A DNA stretch of 64,000 nt from assembly GCF_018476885.1 (NCBI RefSeq), contig NZ_JAHCVJ010000001.1, positions 186,001-250,000 on the forward strand. The letters run 5' to 3'. The notes under the pieces are model-generated. The model saw nothing but the letters and a program-made list of their open reading frames with translations, ran no database searches and was not told the origin of the DNA. Of this stretch, positions 1-8,547 are shown piece by piece. The DNA comes from Geoanaerobacter pelophilus (GTDB taxonomy: Bacteria; Desulfobacterota; Desulfuromonadia; Geobacterales; DSM-12255). Both the position numbers and the translations under genes were made by a program. Position 1 is the first letter of the stretch; every line of letters begins with the position of its first letter.

Positions 1-557
1 CCGGCCAGGTCCTGCCTGGCGAGGAGAGCTATTGCCGCCTCGCAAATTACGACAGGCTCCTGCATCTTCCCTTTGCCTTCCCAGCCGCAGGCGAGCTGAC
101 CGGTAACCGGATCAACAAACCGGTAGCCGCTGCTGCGCAGTTTCTGTTCGTTTTCCTGGTAGATCGGGTTATCAAACATATTGCAGTTCATGGCCGGCGC
201 AATCAGCACCGGGGCCTTGGTCGCCATGATCGTTGTGGTGAGCAGGTCATCGGCGATGCCATTGGCAACCTTGCCGATGAAATTTGCCGTTGCCGGAGCC
301 ACCAGAAACAGATCAGCCCGATCAGCCAGAGAGATGTGGCCGATCTCCTGCTCGGAAATCAGGTTGAACAGCTCCAGATGGACCGGATTGCCGGAAAGGG
401 TCTGAAAGGTAAGCGGTGCCACAAACTCGGTGGCCGCTTTGGTCATGATGACATGCACCACGGCGCCGGCCTTGGTCAGCAGGCGCAGCAGCTCAACCGC
501 CTTGTAGGCGGCAATACCGCCGGTCACCCCGAGGATTACTATTTTACCTTTCAGCAT
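1..557 (-). CDS. coaBC: Bifunctional phosphopantothenoylcysteine decarboxylase / phosphopantothenate-cysteine ligase, N-terminal part
   Basis: The 3' end lies outside the window. Reading down from the ATG at 557 gives MLKGKIVILGVTGGIAAYKA, the flavoprotein N-terminus of CoaC, followed by LVAPATANFIGKVANGIADD and APAMNCNMFDNP, the substrate-binding and active-site segments of the family. By family knowledge the enzyme makes and decarboxylates 4'-phosphopantothenoylcysteine in coenzyme A synthesis, in the cytoplasm. Only about 185 residues are visible, so the ligase half is not seen and fusion with CoaB is inferred from the bacterial norm. The next gene upstream, a metallo-hydrolase, ends 31 bases away on the same strand. 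Confidence 0.93.
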   Translation of the reverse strand, partial: MLKGKIVILGVTGGIAAYKAVELLRLLTKAGAVVHVIMTKAATEFVAPLTFQTLSGNPVHLELFNLISEQEIGHISLADRADLFLVAPATANFIGKVANGIADDLLTTTIMATKAPVLIAPAMNCNMFDNPIYQENEQKLRSSGYRFVDPVTGQLACGWEGKGKMQEPVVICEAAIALLARQDLA

Positions 558-588
558 ATGCTTACCCCGATCCATTTTGCGAGGCCGC

Positions 589-1218
589 CTAACGTAGCCA
601 CTCGTTTTCTCTCTTTTCTTTGCCGATGGTGGTCGAGGGTCCATGACCGGGAATCACCACAGTATCATCGGGAAGAGCAAAAAGTTTGTTTTTAATCGAT
701 GCAATCAACGTATCGTGCGATCCCCCGGGAAGATCAGTACGTCCGACTGAATCGGCAAAAAGGGTGTCGCCGGTGAGAACCAGGTTCCGGTCGGCAAAAT
801 AAAGGGAGCAGCCACCAGGGGTGTGACCGGGGGTGTGGATCACCTTTATGGCAGTAGTGCCGACAGTCACAACCATGCCGTCTTCAAGGTGCATGTCCGG
901 CATCGGGGAATTTTCCGCCATCAGGCCGTACATGGTTGAAACCTCGGCAGCCCGCACCAGCTGTGCTTCATCAGCTGCATGAATCATCAGCTTTGCCCCG
1001 GTCGCTTCCAGCAACGCCTTGTTACCGCCAACATGGTCAAAATGACCATGGGTGTTGATAATATGAGTGATCTTGAGTTTGCTCCGATTGACGGCAGCAA
1101 TGACCCTCCCCGGCTCGGCCCCGGGATCGACCACAACCCCCTCGCCGTTGCCGCAATCAATGATCAGGCAGTTGACCCCCAGAGAACCGACAATCAGCGT
1201 TTCCAGCAAATCAGGCAT
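589..1218 (-). CDS. MBL-fold metallo-hydrolase (glyoxalase II-like)
   Basis: A compact 209-residue metallo-beta-lactamase-fold hydrolase. It carries the metal motif THGHFDH, a later HTPGHTPGG, a TGDTLF aspartate and the closing PGHGP histidine, as in glyoxalase II-like thioester or ester hydrolases. The substrate is not known. I chose the ATG at 1218 because GGAGGGG lies six bases before it. The frame stays open to an ATG at 1320, and that 34-residue extension resembles a signal peptide (LCLLIAALLSISCS) with a poor lipobox and a weaker ribosome site, so an exported form cannot be excluded. It follows the YhaM-like gene on the same strand. Confidence 0.85.
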   Translation of the reverse strand: MPDLLETLIVGSLGVNCLIIDCGNGEGVVVDPGAEPGRVIAAVNRSKLKITHIINTHGHFDHVGGNKALLEATGAKLMIHAADEAQLVRAAEVSTMYGLMAENSPMPDMHLEDGMVVTVGTTAIKVIHTPGHTPGGCSLYFADRNLVLTGDTLFADSVGRTDLPGGSHDTLIASIKNKLFALPDDTVVIPGHGPSTTIGKEKRENEWLR

Positions 1219-1344
1219 TCTTTTCCCCTCCGTCATCTTTCGAGCACTGTCCCCTCTGCTGCACGATATTGACAACAGTGCGGCAATCAGCAAGCACAGC
1301 CATAGAGCAGTATTTTTCATATTACCATCCGCAGGCAGCGGCCA

Positions 1345-2439
1345 TCAAAAAAGATCCAGATTTTCGTTATTCAATTTGGTGAAAGGATTATTGTGAAACC
1401 CTTTCTTTTCTCGATCAACAGCCGGCGGCGTATTCCGGACCGGCTCCGGCTCAGGTTCTGGAGCAACAGCCAGGGCTTCCTGGCCATTATCGGGCGAATC
1501 CTTGTAAAAATACCGGTCATACAGCTTGTGGTAGGAACTCCACCGTGACTGGCTCTCCGGCTCCTTGCCGATGTGAGTCCTGATGCCATTGATCTTGGCG
1601 TCAAGATCGTCGAGATAATTGAGGATCGTCGCCTCAATGGTCTTGGGGCGCTTCGGCGAGCCATATTCATACTGGCCATGATGCGAAAGCATCATATGCT
1701 TGAGGAGGATCGCCGTCTCAGGCGGGAACCCCGGAATGGCGATGATCTTTTCCTGGATCATCTCCACACCGATGGTGATATGGCCGATCAGCTTCCCTTC
1801 ATCGGTATAATCAAACGAGCGGAGATAGACCATCTCCCTGACTTTGCCGATGTCGTGCAGCAAAGCGCCGACAATCAGCAGATCGCGGTTGAGCGGAGCG
1901 TACAGCGGGGTAATGGTGTCAACCAGCTTGGCAACAGCCAGGGAATGTTCGAGGAGGCCGCCGAGATAGACATGGTGCATCCCTTTGGCTGCCGGAGCAA
2001 CCCGGTATCCGGACATGAAATCGCTGTCAGCCAGAAACGCCTTCATCAGCTGGCTCAGGTAACGATCAGCGAGCGTTGCCACCACTGCCGCAAGCTCCGC
2101 TTCCATCTCGGCAATGTCCCGGGCTGTCGTGGGGAGGAAATCGGCAAGTTCGACCGCGTTTTCCGGAACCCGTTTCAATTCGGCGACAACCAGCTGCATC
2201 TTGCCGAGATAGACCGTTGCCTTGCCGCGAACGGCAATAAAATCGTCCTTGTCGAACATGGCGCCGAGCTGATCCACATTGTCCCAGACCCTGGCTTCGA
2301 CCTCTCCGCTCTTGTCCATAAGCCGCAGGGTCATGTACGGTTTGCCGTTCTTAGCCATCGCAGCGATCTTGTCCTTGACCAGGAACACCGAATCGACCGG
2401 ATCACGGTCCTTTATGGCGGAAACAAAAAGCTTGCTCAC
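1345..2439 (-). CDS. YhaM-type 3'-5' exoribonuclease: OB-fold plus HD domain
   Basis: 364 residues. The first ~95 residues are an OB-fold nucleic-acid-binding domain (PYMTLRLMDKSGEVEARVWD). A metal-dependent HD phosphohydrolase domain follows, with LEHSLAVAKL and LLHDIGKV around residues 165-200 and later MMLSHHGQYEYGSPKRP. This order matches Bacillus YhaM/CBF1, 3'-5' exonucleases acting on RNA and single-stranded DNA. The C-terminal tail (residues 320-364) is Pro/Glu-rich and probably disordered. The start is a GTG preceded by AAAAGGAG. The gene is upstream of, and probably cotranscribed with, the metallo-hydrolase. Activity is inferred from the family. Confidence 0.82.
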   Translation of the reverse strand: MSKLFVSAIKDRDPVDSVFLVKDKIAAMAKNGKPYMTLRLMDKSGEVEARVWDNVDQLGAMFDKDDFIAVRGKATVYLGKMQLVVAELKRVPENAVELADFLPTTARDIAEMEAELAAVVATLADRYLSQLMKAFLADSDFMSGYRVAPAAKGMHHVYLGGLLEHSLAVAKLVDTITPLYAPLNRDLLIVGALLHDIGKVREMVYLRSFDYTDEGKLIGHITIGVEMIQEKIIAIPGFPPETAILLKHMMLSHHGQYEYGSPKRPKTIEATILNYLDDLDAKINGIRTHIGKEPESQSRWSSYHKLYDRYFYKDSPDNGQEALAVAPEPEPEPVRNTPPAVDREKKGFHNNPFTKLNNENLDLF

Positions 2440-2522
2440 TCGAACTCCTTTTAGGCACGATACAACCTGTCGATTTTCACAGGTTTAATATCACAGCTCC
2501 GGTGCAAACTCAAACTTTGTAA

Positions 2523-4103
2523 TCAGATTGCAAGCCGCGCGATAATCGCATCCGCCACCCGGATTCCGTCCAGGGCGGCACTCATGATGCCGCCGGCGTA
2601 ACCAGCCCCTTCCCCGGCAGGATAAAGACCTTTGAGTGCCACTGACTGCTGATCCGGCCCCCTGACAATCCTCACCGGCGCCGAGGTGCGGGTCTCCACC
2701 CCGACCAGGGTTGCATCAGAGGTCATGAAACCGCGCATCCTCCGTTCAAAGCTATGGATGCCATTTTTCAGGGTATCGGTCACATAGCCGGGAAGCATGG
2801 CTGCAAGATCGGCTTCGACTACTCCGGGGCGGTAACTGCTGCGGGCAGAACCTCCGGAAGCCTTCCCTATAAAGGCCATGAGGTTCTGGGCCGGCGCCAG
2901 ATAACCACCACCGACGGCAAAGGCCTTCCGTTCAAGCTCCCGCTGAAACAGCATCCCGCTAAGAGGCGATTCTCCGGGGAAGTCCCCCTTGTTGACCGTT
3001 ACCACCAGGGCGCTGTTGGCCCAAGGGGAATTGCGCAGATGATTGCTCATGCCGTTGGTCACCACACCGCCGGTCTCGGAGGCCCCGGCAACCACCACCC
3101 CCCCGGGACACATGCAGAAAGAATAGGCAGACCGCCCGGTAGCTGGGTCGTTAAAGGCAAGGGCATAGTCTGCCGGCGGCAGTTGCGGGTGGGAAGGGAG
3201 TCCGTACTGGATCCTGTTGATCAGCTCTTGCGGATGCTCCACGCGTAACCCCACGGCAAACGGTTTGGCCTCCAGCAGCACCCCCTGCCGCTCAAGCATC
3301 TGGTAGGTATCGCGAGCGCTGTTACCCGGAGCAAGAACGAGGGCGTCGCAGGAGAGCTCATCGCTGCCATTAATAACTACGCTGCGCAGCTGCCCGCCGG
3401 AAATAACCAGGTCGGTCATGCATGCCCCGAAGCGCACCAGACACCCGGCACTCTCCAGGAAGCCCCTGACATTGCTGACCACGCTCCGCAGCCGGTCAGT
3501 GCCGATATGCGGCTTTGCCAGGTACTTGATCTCTGAGGGCGCACCAAACGCCACCAGCCGTTGCAGCACATAATCGATATTGGCGTCGCGAACCCGGGTG
3601 GTCAGCTTGCCGTCGGAAAAGGTGCCGGCCCCCCCCTCTCCGAACTGGACATTGCTCTCCGGATCAAGCTGCCCCTTGCCCCAAAACGCCTGGACATCCT
3701 GCAACCGCTCGCTAACCGGCTTGCCCCGTTCGAGCAGCGTTGCGCTAAGGCCGTGATCAGCCAGACGGAGGGCGGCAAACAGCCCCGCCGGGCCGGTACC
3801 GACGATCACAATCCGCTCGCTTGACGAAATCTGCCGAAACTCCGGCGCGGCATCCTCCGGGATAATGGAGAAATCGCTGTCAGCGGCATGACGACGGAGT
3901 AGCGCCTCTTCATCGGCAACGGTCAAGCGCACGGTCAACACAAATGTGATTCGCCCCTTGCGGCGCGCATCAATCCCTTTCCGCAGCAGTCCCCAGTCGA
4001 GGATTTCCCCGGAGGATATGCCGAGACGCGTGGCAATAAGCGATGTTATCCGGGATTCATCAGTTCCGAGCGGGACTAGGAGATTACGAAGCAGGCACGG
4101 CAT
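2523..4103 (-). CDS. NAD(P)/FAD-dependent dehydrogenase
   Basis: 526 residues. After a ~90-residue N-terminal domain (RKGRITFVLTVRLTV) there is a dinucleotide-binding motif IVIVGTGPAGLFAALRLAD (about residues 96-115). Then come NVQFGEGGAGTFSDGKLTTR, characteristic of the large FAD-dependent dehydrogenase family common in anaerobes, and a C-terminal GLYPAGEGAGYAGGIMSAALDGIRVADAI that closes the FAD site. The substrate is unknown. The ATG lies five bases after the stop of the upstream response regulator, so the two are probably translationally coupled. No clear ribosome site precedes the start, which fits coupling. Confidence 0.85.
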   Translation of the reverse strand: MPCLLRNLLVPLGTDESRITSLIATRLGISSGEILDWGLLRKGIDARRKGRITFVLTVRLTVADEEALLRRHAADSDFSIIPEDAAPEFRQISSSERIVIVGTGPAGLFAALRLADHGLSATLLERGKPVSERLQDVQAFWGKGQLDPESNVQFGEGGAGTFSDGKLTTRVRDANIDYVLQRLVAFGAPSEIKYLAKPHIGTDRLRSVVSNVRGFLESAGCLVRFGACMTDLVISGGQLRSVVINGSDELSCDALVLAPGNSARDTYQMLERQGVLLEAKPFAVGLRVEHPQELINRIQYGLPSHPQLPPADYALAFNDPATGRSAYSFCMCPGGVVVAGASETGGVVTNGMSNHLRNSPWANSALVVTVNKGDFPGESPLSGMLFQRELERKAFAVGGGYLAPAQNLMAFIGKASGGSARSSYRPGVVEADLAAMLPGYVTDTLKNGIHSFERRMRGFMTSDATLVGVETRTSAPVRIVRGPDQQSVALKGLYPAGEGAGYAGGIMSAALDGIRVADAIIARLAI

Positions 4104-4108
4104 CGAGG

Positions 4109-4516
4109 TCAGGATCGGGAATCAGAAGAGTGGGACCGCTCCAGAAGCTGTTCCACGATGATGACCACATCGAGTGGCGGGGTGGATTTCGGGATGTGGA
4201 CCTTGGCGCCCATTTCCGGGATGTCGTGTTCGTGGGGAGCACCATGAAACATCGAGGTCATGAGAATAATGATCGGCTGGGGATCAAGGCCGCGCCGGGC
4301 GATCTCCATGCAGGTGCTGACTCCGCCCATGCGAGGCATGATCAGGTCGGTAATGACCACAGCGGGGCGATGATCGAGATAGGCCTTCAACCCCTGGACT
4401 CCGTCAGAAGCGGTTACCACCTCAAACCCCATATCCTCGAAACTGTAGCCGAGGTTACGGAGAAATATCGGGTCGTCATCGATCAAAAGCACTTTTGCGC
4501 GGGGCCAATCACTCAT
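4109..4516 (-). CDS. Single-domain response regulator (CheY-like)
   Basis: About 135 residues consisting only of a receiver domain: LLIDDDP acidic pocket near the N-terminus, phosphoacceptor Asp in VVITDLIMPRMGG, Thr in ILMTSM and Lys in HIPKSTPP. There is no output domain, so it probably passes phosphate to partners or acts by protein contact. The start at 4516 is supported by GGAGG eight bases upstream; the longer open frame to 4567 would overlap the preceding kinase gene. It lies 17 bases after the hybrid kinase gene, and the two are likely cognate. Confidence 0.88.
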   Translation of the reverse strand: MSDWPRAKVLLIDDDPIFLRNLGYSFEDMGFEVVTASDGVQGLKAYLDHRPAVVITDLIMPRMGGVSTCMEIARRGLDPQPIIILMTSMFHGAPHEHDIPEMGAKVHIPKSTPPLDVVIIVEQLLERSHSSDSRS

Positions 4517-4533
4517 GGCTAAAACCTCCGATC

Positions 4534-5754
4534 TCATGCTGCCGCCTGGAGAGGAAGTACAATGCAAAATGTGGTTCCGGTTTTGTCGCTTTTCTCTACG
4601 CCGATCTTGCCACCATAGGTCTTGACGATCCTGAGCACCACCGACAGCCCCAGACCGCTCCCCTTGTTTTTGGTAGTAAAGAACGGATCAAAGATATTGG
4701 CAAGGTTTTCCTTGGGGATGCCGCCGCCGGTATCGCTGACCCTGATCACGATCTCTTTGCCATCGTGTTCGAGCTGGATCTTCAGCCGGCCATCCTTTGG
4801 CATTTCGTGAATGGAATTGAGAAAGAGGTTGATGAAGATCTGCTCAAGCTCCGTAGGATCTGCCTGTATTGCCGGCGGAATATTGCGAAAATCGCGCTCG
4901 ACCACGATCCGGTTCTGGTCGATCTGGGGGCGAAAAGCCTCCAGAGTCTGATCGATCAACTGGTCGATCATGACCTCCTTCAGCTCGAAACGCGGACGTT
5001 TCGAGGCGTCGAGCAGTTTCCGGACAATGGTGTCGATCCGGTCAACCTCCTTGAGGATCTTGTCGATATATCCGCACAGCTCCGGATCATCGACCCCGGT
5101 TTTGATCAGCTGAACAAACAGCGTGATTGAATTTAGGGGATTCCTGATCTCATGGGCAACCCCGGCCGAGAGATAGCCGAGGGAAGCGAGCTTCTCGGCC
5201 TGGACGTTTTCCGCCTGCACCTTTTGCAGCGCCTCGGTCTTCTCCTGGACCCTGATCTCCAGCTGCCGGTTCCAGAGTTCGATCTCTCCCAGCAGCCGCT
5301 CCCGTTCCTTCATCAGCGCCTTGTTGCTGATCTCCACCTCGCGGATGCGGAGAACATGCTCGATCCGGTCGGCCAGGTCCTGATTGTTGAACGGCTTGAG
5401 GATATAGTCGTAAGCGCCTGCCTTCATCAGCTCAACGGCGATCTCCTCACTCCCCTTGCCGGTGAACATGATGACATAGGTGTCGGGATACCGCTCCCTG
5501 ATGATCTTGAGGGCAGTAAGGCCGTCAATCCCCGGCATCATGTAATCGAGCAGCACCAGTTCCGGATGGCTGTTCTCGATGATATCGAAGCCGTCGGCAG
5601 CATCACCTGCAGTAAAAACCGTATAACCACGGTTCCTCAGGATGATCGAAGTCAGGTCAAGGATGACCTTCTCGTCATCGATGATCAGGATGTTTTGATT
5701 TTTTGGAGAAACTTTGGTCTTCATGGACGGCCGAAACGAAGAAAGGGGCAGCAT
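4534..5754 (-). CDS. Receiver-histidine kinase hybrid (REC-HisKA-HATPase_c)
   Basis: 406 residues with no membrane segment. An N-terminal receiver domain (ILIIDDEK, phosphoacceptor in VLLDYMMPG, Lys in ILKPFN; residues ~20-140) is followed by a coiled coil ([20 protein letters not shown]), a HisKA phosphohistidine site in [14 protein letters not shown] and an ATPase domain with [19 protein letters not shown] and GSGLGLSVV. This is a cytoplasmic kinase controlled by its own receiver. The ATG at 5754 is preceded by AGGGG but both lie in a hairpin (5744-5765). An internal ATG at 5724 has no ribosome site. A response regulator follows 17 bases downstream. Confidence 0.88.
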   Translation of the reverse strand: MLPLSSFRPSMKTKVSPKNQNILIIDDEKVILDLTSIILRNRGYTVFTAGDAADGFDIIENSHPELVLLDYMMPGIDGLTALKIIRERYPDTYVIMFTGKGSEEIAVELMKAGAYDYILKPFNNQDLADRIEHVLRIREVEISNKALMKERERLLGEIELWNRQLEIRVQEKTEALQKVQAENVQAEKLASLGYLSAGVAHEIRNPLNSITLFVQLIKTGVDDPELCGYIDKILKEVDRIDTIVRKLLDASKRPRFELKEVMIDQLIDQTLEAFRPQIDQNRIVVERDFRNIPPAIQADPTELEQIFINLFLNSIHEMPKDGRLKIQLEHDGKEIVIRVSDTGGGIPKENLANIFDPFFTTKNKGSGLGLSVVLRIVKTYGGKIGVEKSDKTGTTFCIVLPLQAAA

Positions 5755-5765
5755 CAGCTGCCCCT
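5744..5765 (-). promoter_or_regulatory. Hairpin enclosing the start codon of the hybrid kinase; possible terminator of the usp gene
   Basis: On the minus strand AGGGGCAG pairs perfectly with CTGCCCCT over 8 bp. The 6-nt loop, CTGATG, contains the kinase ATG, and its AGGGG ribosome site is in the stem. A T-rich TTTCTT follows, so it could be the terminator of the upstream usp gene, a translational control hairpin, or both. Confidence 0.5.
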
Positions 5766-5795
5766 AAGCCTTTCAGATATTTGCAGTATGCTTCT

Positions 5796-6239
5796 TCAAC
5801 TCATGCGAACCGTAAGCACCGGGCACTTTGCAGTACGAACCACCCGCTCGGCAGTGCTGCCAAAGAGCAGATGATCGATACCGGTGCGACCGTGGGTGCC
5901 CAAGATAATCATGCTCGTATTCTCATCATCAGCTTTCTTAAGGATCTCATCGTACGGAATACCAGAAACGATGCAGGTCTCGAAATTGGTAAAAGACCCC
6001 ATGGCCTTGGGGACAAACTGGTCCATCATCTTCCTGGCGCCTTCTTCAATCTCCTGTTCCAGGCGATCAAAGGAGATATGCGGGACATAGAAACCGCGCA
6101 AATCAACCGGTTCATTAATAACATGAAGAATGAGCAGTTTCGAGTTGAATTGCGATGCCAGCGTCAACGCATATTCGCAGGCATGTTGCGAACTGTCGGA
6201 AAAATCGATTGCCAGCAGTATTTTATCAATGTTTTTCAT
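5796..6239 (-). CDS. Universal stress protein, UspA family
   Basis: 147 residues, the full family length. It begins IDKILLAIDFSDSS, the first strand and phosphate-contacting Asp. It ends with the ATP-binding signature GTHGRTGIDHLLFGSTAERV, G-2x-G-9x-G-S, which marks the ATP-binding UspFG/MJ0577-type class rather than the non-binding UspA class. It is a cytoplasmic stress protein of unspecified role. A GGAG precedes the ATG. It sits between a CheY-like regulator and the hybrid kinase, all on one strand, which suggests a stress or redox signalling cluster. Confidence 0.9.
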   Translation of the reverse strand: MKNIDKILLAIDFSDSSQHACEYALTLASQFNSKLLILHVINEPVDLRGFYVPHISFDRLEQEIEEGARKMMDQFVPKAMGSFTNFETCIVSGIPYDEILKKADDENTSMIILGTHGRTGIDHLLFGSTAERVVRTAKCPVLTVRMS

Positions 6240-6258
6240 ATCGACTCCGTACCGCCAA

Positions 6259-6639
6259 TCAGTGGCTGGTCTCCTTAAAGATTTTTTTAAGGATTGATTT
6301 TAGTTCCTCAATCTTTACCGGCTTGTTGATGTACTCAAAGGCCCCCAGGTTCATGGCCTCGATGTATGACTCAACCCCGCCATAGGCGGTGATCATTATG
6401 ACATTGCTGTTGGGAAAGTTCTTGTTCAGCTCCTTGAGGAAGGTTATGCCGTTCATCTCCGGCATGTTGATGTCGGTTACGATCAGGTTCACCTCCTGTT
6501 GCCGCAGGAAATTGAGGGCCTCGAAACCGTTGGAAACGCTGTCTACGGTAAAACCTTCGTTTGAGAGTAGTTTTGAGAGACCATAACGCGCATTCTCTTC
6601 ATCATCCACGACAAGGATACGTTTTGAAAGTTTCGACAC
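6259..6639 (-). CDS. Single-domain response regulator
   Basis: 126 residues, a lone receiver domain: ILVVDDEEN, phosphoacceptor in LIVTDINMPEMNG, Thr in VIMITAYGG and Lys in YINKPVKIEEL. The TAYG/INKPV pattern is like receivers of NtrC-type systems, but no output domain follows. I prefer the GTG at 6639 because AGGGAG lies seven bases upstream; an ATG at 6666 in the same frame lacks a ribosome site. The gene has a good upstream sigma-70-type promoter and is followed by usp. Confidence 0.86.
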   Translation of the reverse strand: MSKLSKRILVVDDEENARYGLSKLLSNEGFTVDSVSNGFEALNFLRQQEVNLIVTDINMPEMNGITFLKELNKNFPNSNVIMITAYGGVESYIEAMNLGAFEYINKPVKIEELKSILKKIFKETSH

Positions 6640-6675
6640 AATATGCTCCCTGCTATACTGAATCATAGTTTTTCA

Positions 6676-6703
6676 AGTCTAGCACGGGTCTTGCGAGTGT
6701 CAA
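6676..6703 (-). promoter_or_regulatory. Sigma-70-type promoter for the response regulator/usp cluster
   Basis: On the minus strand TTGACA (6703-6698) and TAGACT (6681-6676) are separated by 16 bases. The -10 box ends about 37 bases before the GTG start at 6639. Confidence 0.55.
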
Positions 6704-6842
6704 GCCGGGTCAGTTACTTCCTCCGCAGCAGGTTGGTTTCATCCGATAGTAATCTATCCGTGGTTTTCATCGGTCTCCAGCATTGCCGGCAGCGCGCAAC
6801 CAATTGACAGATTGTGGCTACAGAGTCTCAGTGGATCGGCAT

Positions 6843-7679
6843 CTACTGAATCGACGCGCCTTCGGGCCTTAGCACCACATGCGTCTTTTTGCCCGACGCC
6901 CCGAAAGGGGGAAGCGACTTGCCGTTCAACTCGCCCTCAACACCGCCGGAGTTACCGATATCGAGCGTGATCAGGCTATCGGCCTTCCATTCAATCAGAT
7001 CTCCGGCCTTTAGCTCATACTGTTTGGAAAAACGACCGTCAATATCCACGTTGAGCCAGCTGTCCTGGTTCACTTTCAGCTTCAGGATCAAGCCCTCCTG
7101 CGGCGGCTCTCCGCCCGGAACAACAGGTGCCGCAGTTACGGGAGACTCTGGCTGAGGAGCAGGGACCATCGGCGAAGGTGCGGCAGTAGCCCCAGAACTG
7201 GAAAGCTGGGGCTGCACAGGGACGGCACGAACTGCTTGCGCCTTATCCGGCTGTGGAGCCGGGCGATTCACCGGTGGCCGCTGGTTGGTATCGACAAAGA
7301 TCGATACCAGAAGCACCACGGAAAGCAGGACCAACGGCATCAGCCACCTGCGGTTGTTCTTTGTCGATTCGCGGGGTGGAGGTTCGTCAACTGCCTGTTT
7401 GTCGGCAACCGCGCTACCCGAAACCATAGCATCATAACGGGCAACAGCCGCATCGGCAGAAAGTCCGAGATATCCGGCATAAAGCCTCAGAAAACCCTTG
7501 CAGTATGCCGGAGCGGGAAGCCTGCTGAAATCCTCCCTCTCCAGGGCATCGATATAACCCTTGCTGATCCTGGTAACTTCGGCCGCCGTCTCAAGGGAAA
7601 CCCCTTTAGCCTCCCGGCCCTGGGAAAGCCATTGCCCAAGACCTGAACTGTCTGCAGTTTGCCTGGTCGCTTCGGGCAC
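6843..7679 (-). CDS. rodZ: RodZ-like cell-shape/HTH membrane protein
   Basis: 278 residues. An N-terminal HTH_25 helix-turn-helix (GQWLSQGREAKGVSLETAAE through YCKGFLRLYAGYLGL, residues ~15-75) is followed by a charged linker, one membrane segment (RRWLMPLVLLSVVLLVSIFV, ~111-129), a Pro/Ala-rich periplasmic linker and a C-terminal DUF4115 beta domain (LILKLKVNQDSWLNVDIDG to ~275). This is the RodZ layout, in which the cytoplasmic HTH binds MreB. The start is GTG with GAGGT upstream. It follows the TPR lipoprotein gene by 8 bases. A transcription-factor role is possible but less likely. Confidence 0.85.
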   Translation of the reverse strand: MPEATRQTADSSGLGQWLSQGREAKGVSLETAAEVTRISKGYIDALEREDFSRLPAPAYCKGFLRLYAGYLGLSADAAVARYDAMVSGSAVADKQAVDEPPPRESTKNNRRWLMPLVLLSVVLLVSIFVDTNQRPPVNRPAPQPDKAQAVRAVPVQPQLSSSGATAAPSPMVPAPQPESPVTAAPVVPGGEPPQEGLILKLKVNQDSWLNVDIDGRFSKQYELKAGDLIEWKADSLITLDIGNSGGVEGELNGKSLPPFGASGKKTHVVLRPEGASIQ

Positions 7680-7687
7680 TTCTTACC

Positions 7688-8449
7688 TCACCTGAGCAGA
7701 TCGAGATATTCACGCGCTTGCCGGCCCAGCTCATTGTCCGGAGCCAAACGCACTACCTCTTTGAATTCGTTGATTGCCGCGCTGTTTTCCTTGGCTTTCA
7801 TCAGGGTAAGACCCAGGTAATAATGGGCATTGACGTACTCTCTGGCAAGCTCGACCGCCCGCCGGAACTCCTCGATGGCAAGATCAAGCTTGTTGAGCGC
7901 AAAATACACCCGTCCCAGCGTCACTCTCGCCTGAGGGTTCCGGGGATAGGCCGCTACCGAACCCTTCATCACCTGAAGCGCCTTTTCCGTATCCCCTTTA
8001 CCGAGATAGGCCAGACCGAGATTGATCCCGGCAGAGTCCTGCCCCTGATAAAAGAGGTCATCGGTAACCGCTTTCAGCTGCAGAACGGCGTCGTCCCAGC
8101 GCTGCATTTCCATGTAATTGACCGCCAGGTAATTGCGCGCTTCGGAAAATGTCGGTTTTAGCTCGATCGCCTTGAGATACTTCTGCTCGGCTATCTCATA
8201 CTTACCCTTGCGAAAGTAGACCAGTCCCAGGAAATTAAGCAGCTCGGGATCGTCGGGGATGTATTTCTCGGCCTCGGTAAACTCCACCAGGGCCGAGGTA
8301 ATGTTCTGCTCGCGAAGATACGACTCACCCATCTGAAAATGATAGGCCGCCTTCTTCCGGTTCGCCTCACTCAGAGAGCAGGCTGAACAGCACATGGCAA
8401 TAAGCAGAAACAGCAAGACAGTACGCACACATCCTCCATCTGCAGACAT
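7688..8449 (-). CDS. TPR-repeat lipoprotein, PilF/PilW-like
   Basis: About 253 residues. A hydrophobic N-terminus (TVLLFLLIAMCCSAC) ends in a lipobox-type Cys, so it is probably a lipoprotein. The rest is about six tetratricopeptide repeats, for example AAYHFQMGESYLREQNITSA and PELLNFLGLVYFRKGKYEIA. The size and layout match PilF/PilW, the outer-membrane pilotin for type IV pilus secretin assembly, but TPR lipoproteins are diverse and no pilus genes adjoin, so the role is tentative. The frame is open to a TTG at 8482. The ATG at 8449 has a close GGGAG; a GTG three codons after GGAGG is also possible. Confidence 0.75.
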   Translation of the reverse strand: MSADGGCVRTVLLFLLIAMCCSACSLSEANRKKAAYHFQMGESYLREQNITSALVEFTEAEKYIPDDPELLNFLGLVYFRKGKYEIAEQKYLKAIELKPTFSEARNYLAVNYMEMQRWDDAVLQLKAVTDDLFYQGQDSAGINLGLAYLGKGDTEKALQVMKGSVAAYPRNPQARVTLGRVYFALNKLDLAIEEFRRAVELAREYVNAHYYLGLTLMKAKENSAAINEFKEVVRLAPDNELGRQAREYLDLLR

Positions 8450-8547
8450 CGCTCCCAAGAGCCGGTACAAGCCGCTTGACAACCCGTTACCGGCAAAAAT
8501 TACCAGACAACGGGGAGTTTGTCAAACGGCCACCGGTCAAGATGCGC

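Noticed and set aside
1573-2454. Plus-strand ORF of 293 codons opposite the YhaM-like gene
   Set aside because: Entirely antisense to a well-supported OB-HD gene, with no family resemblance.
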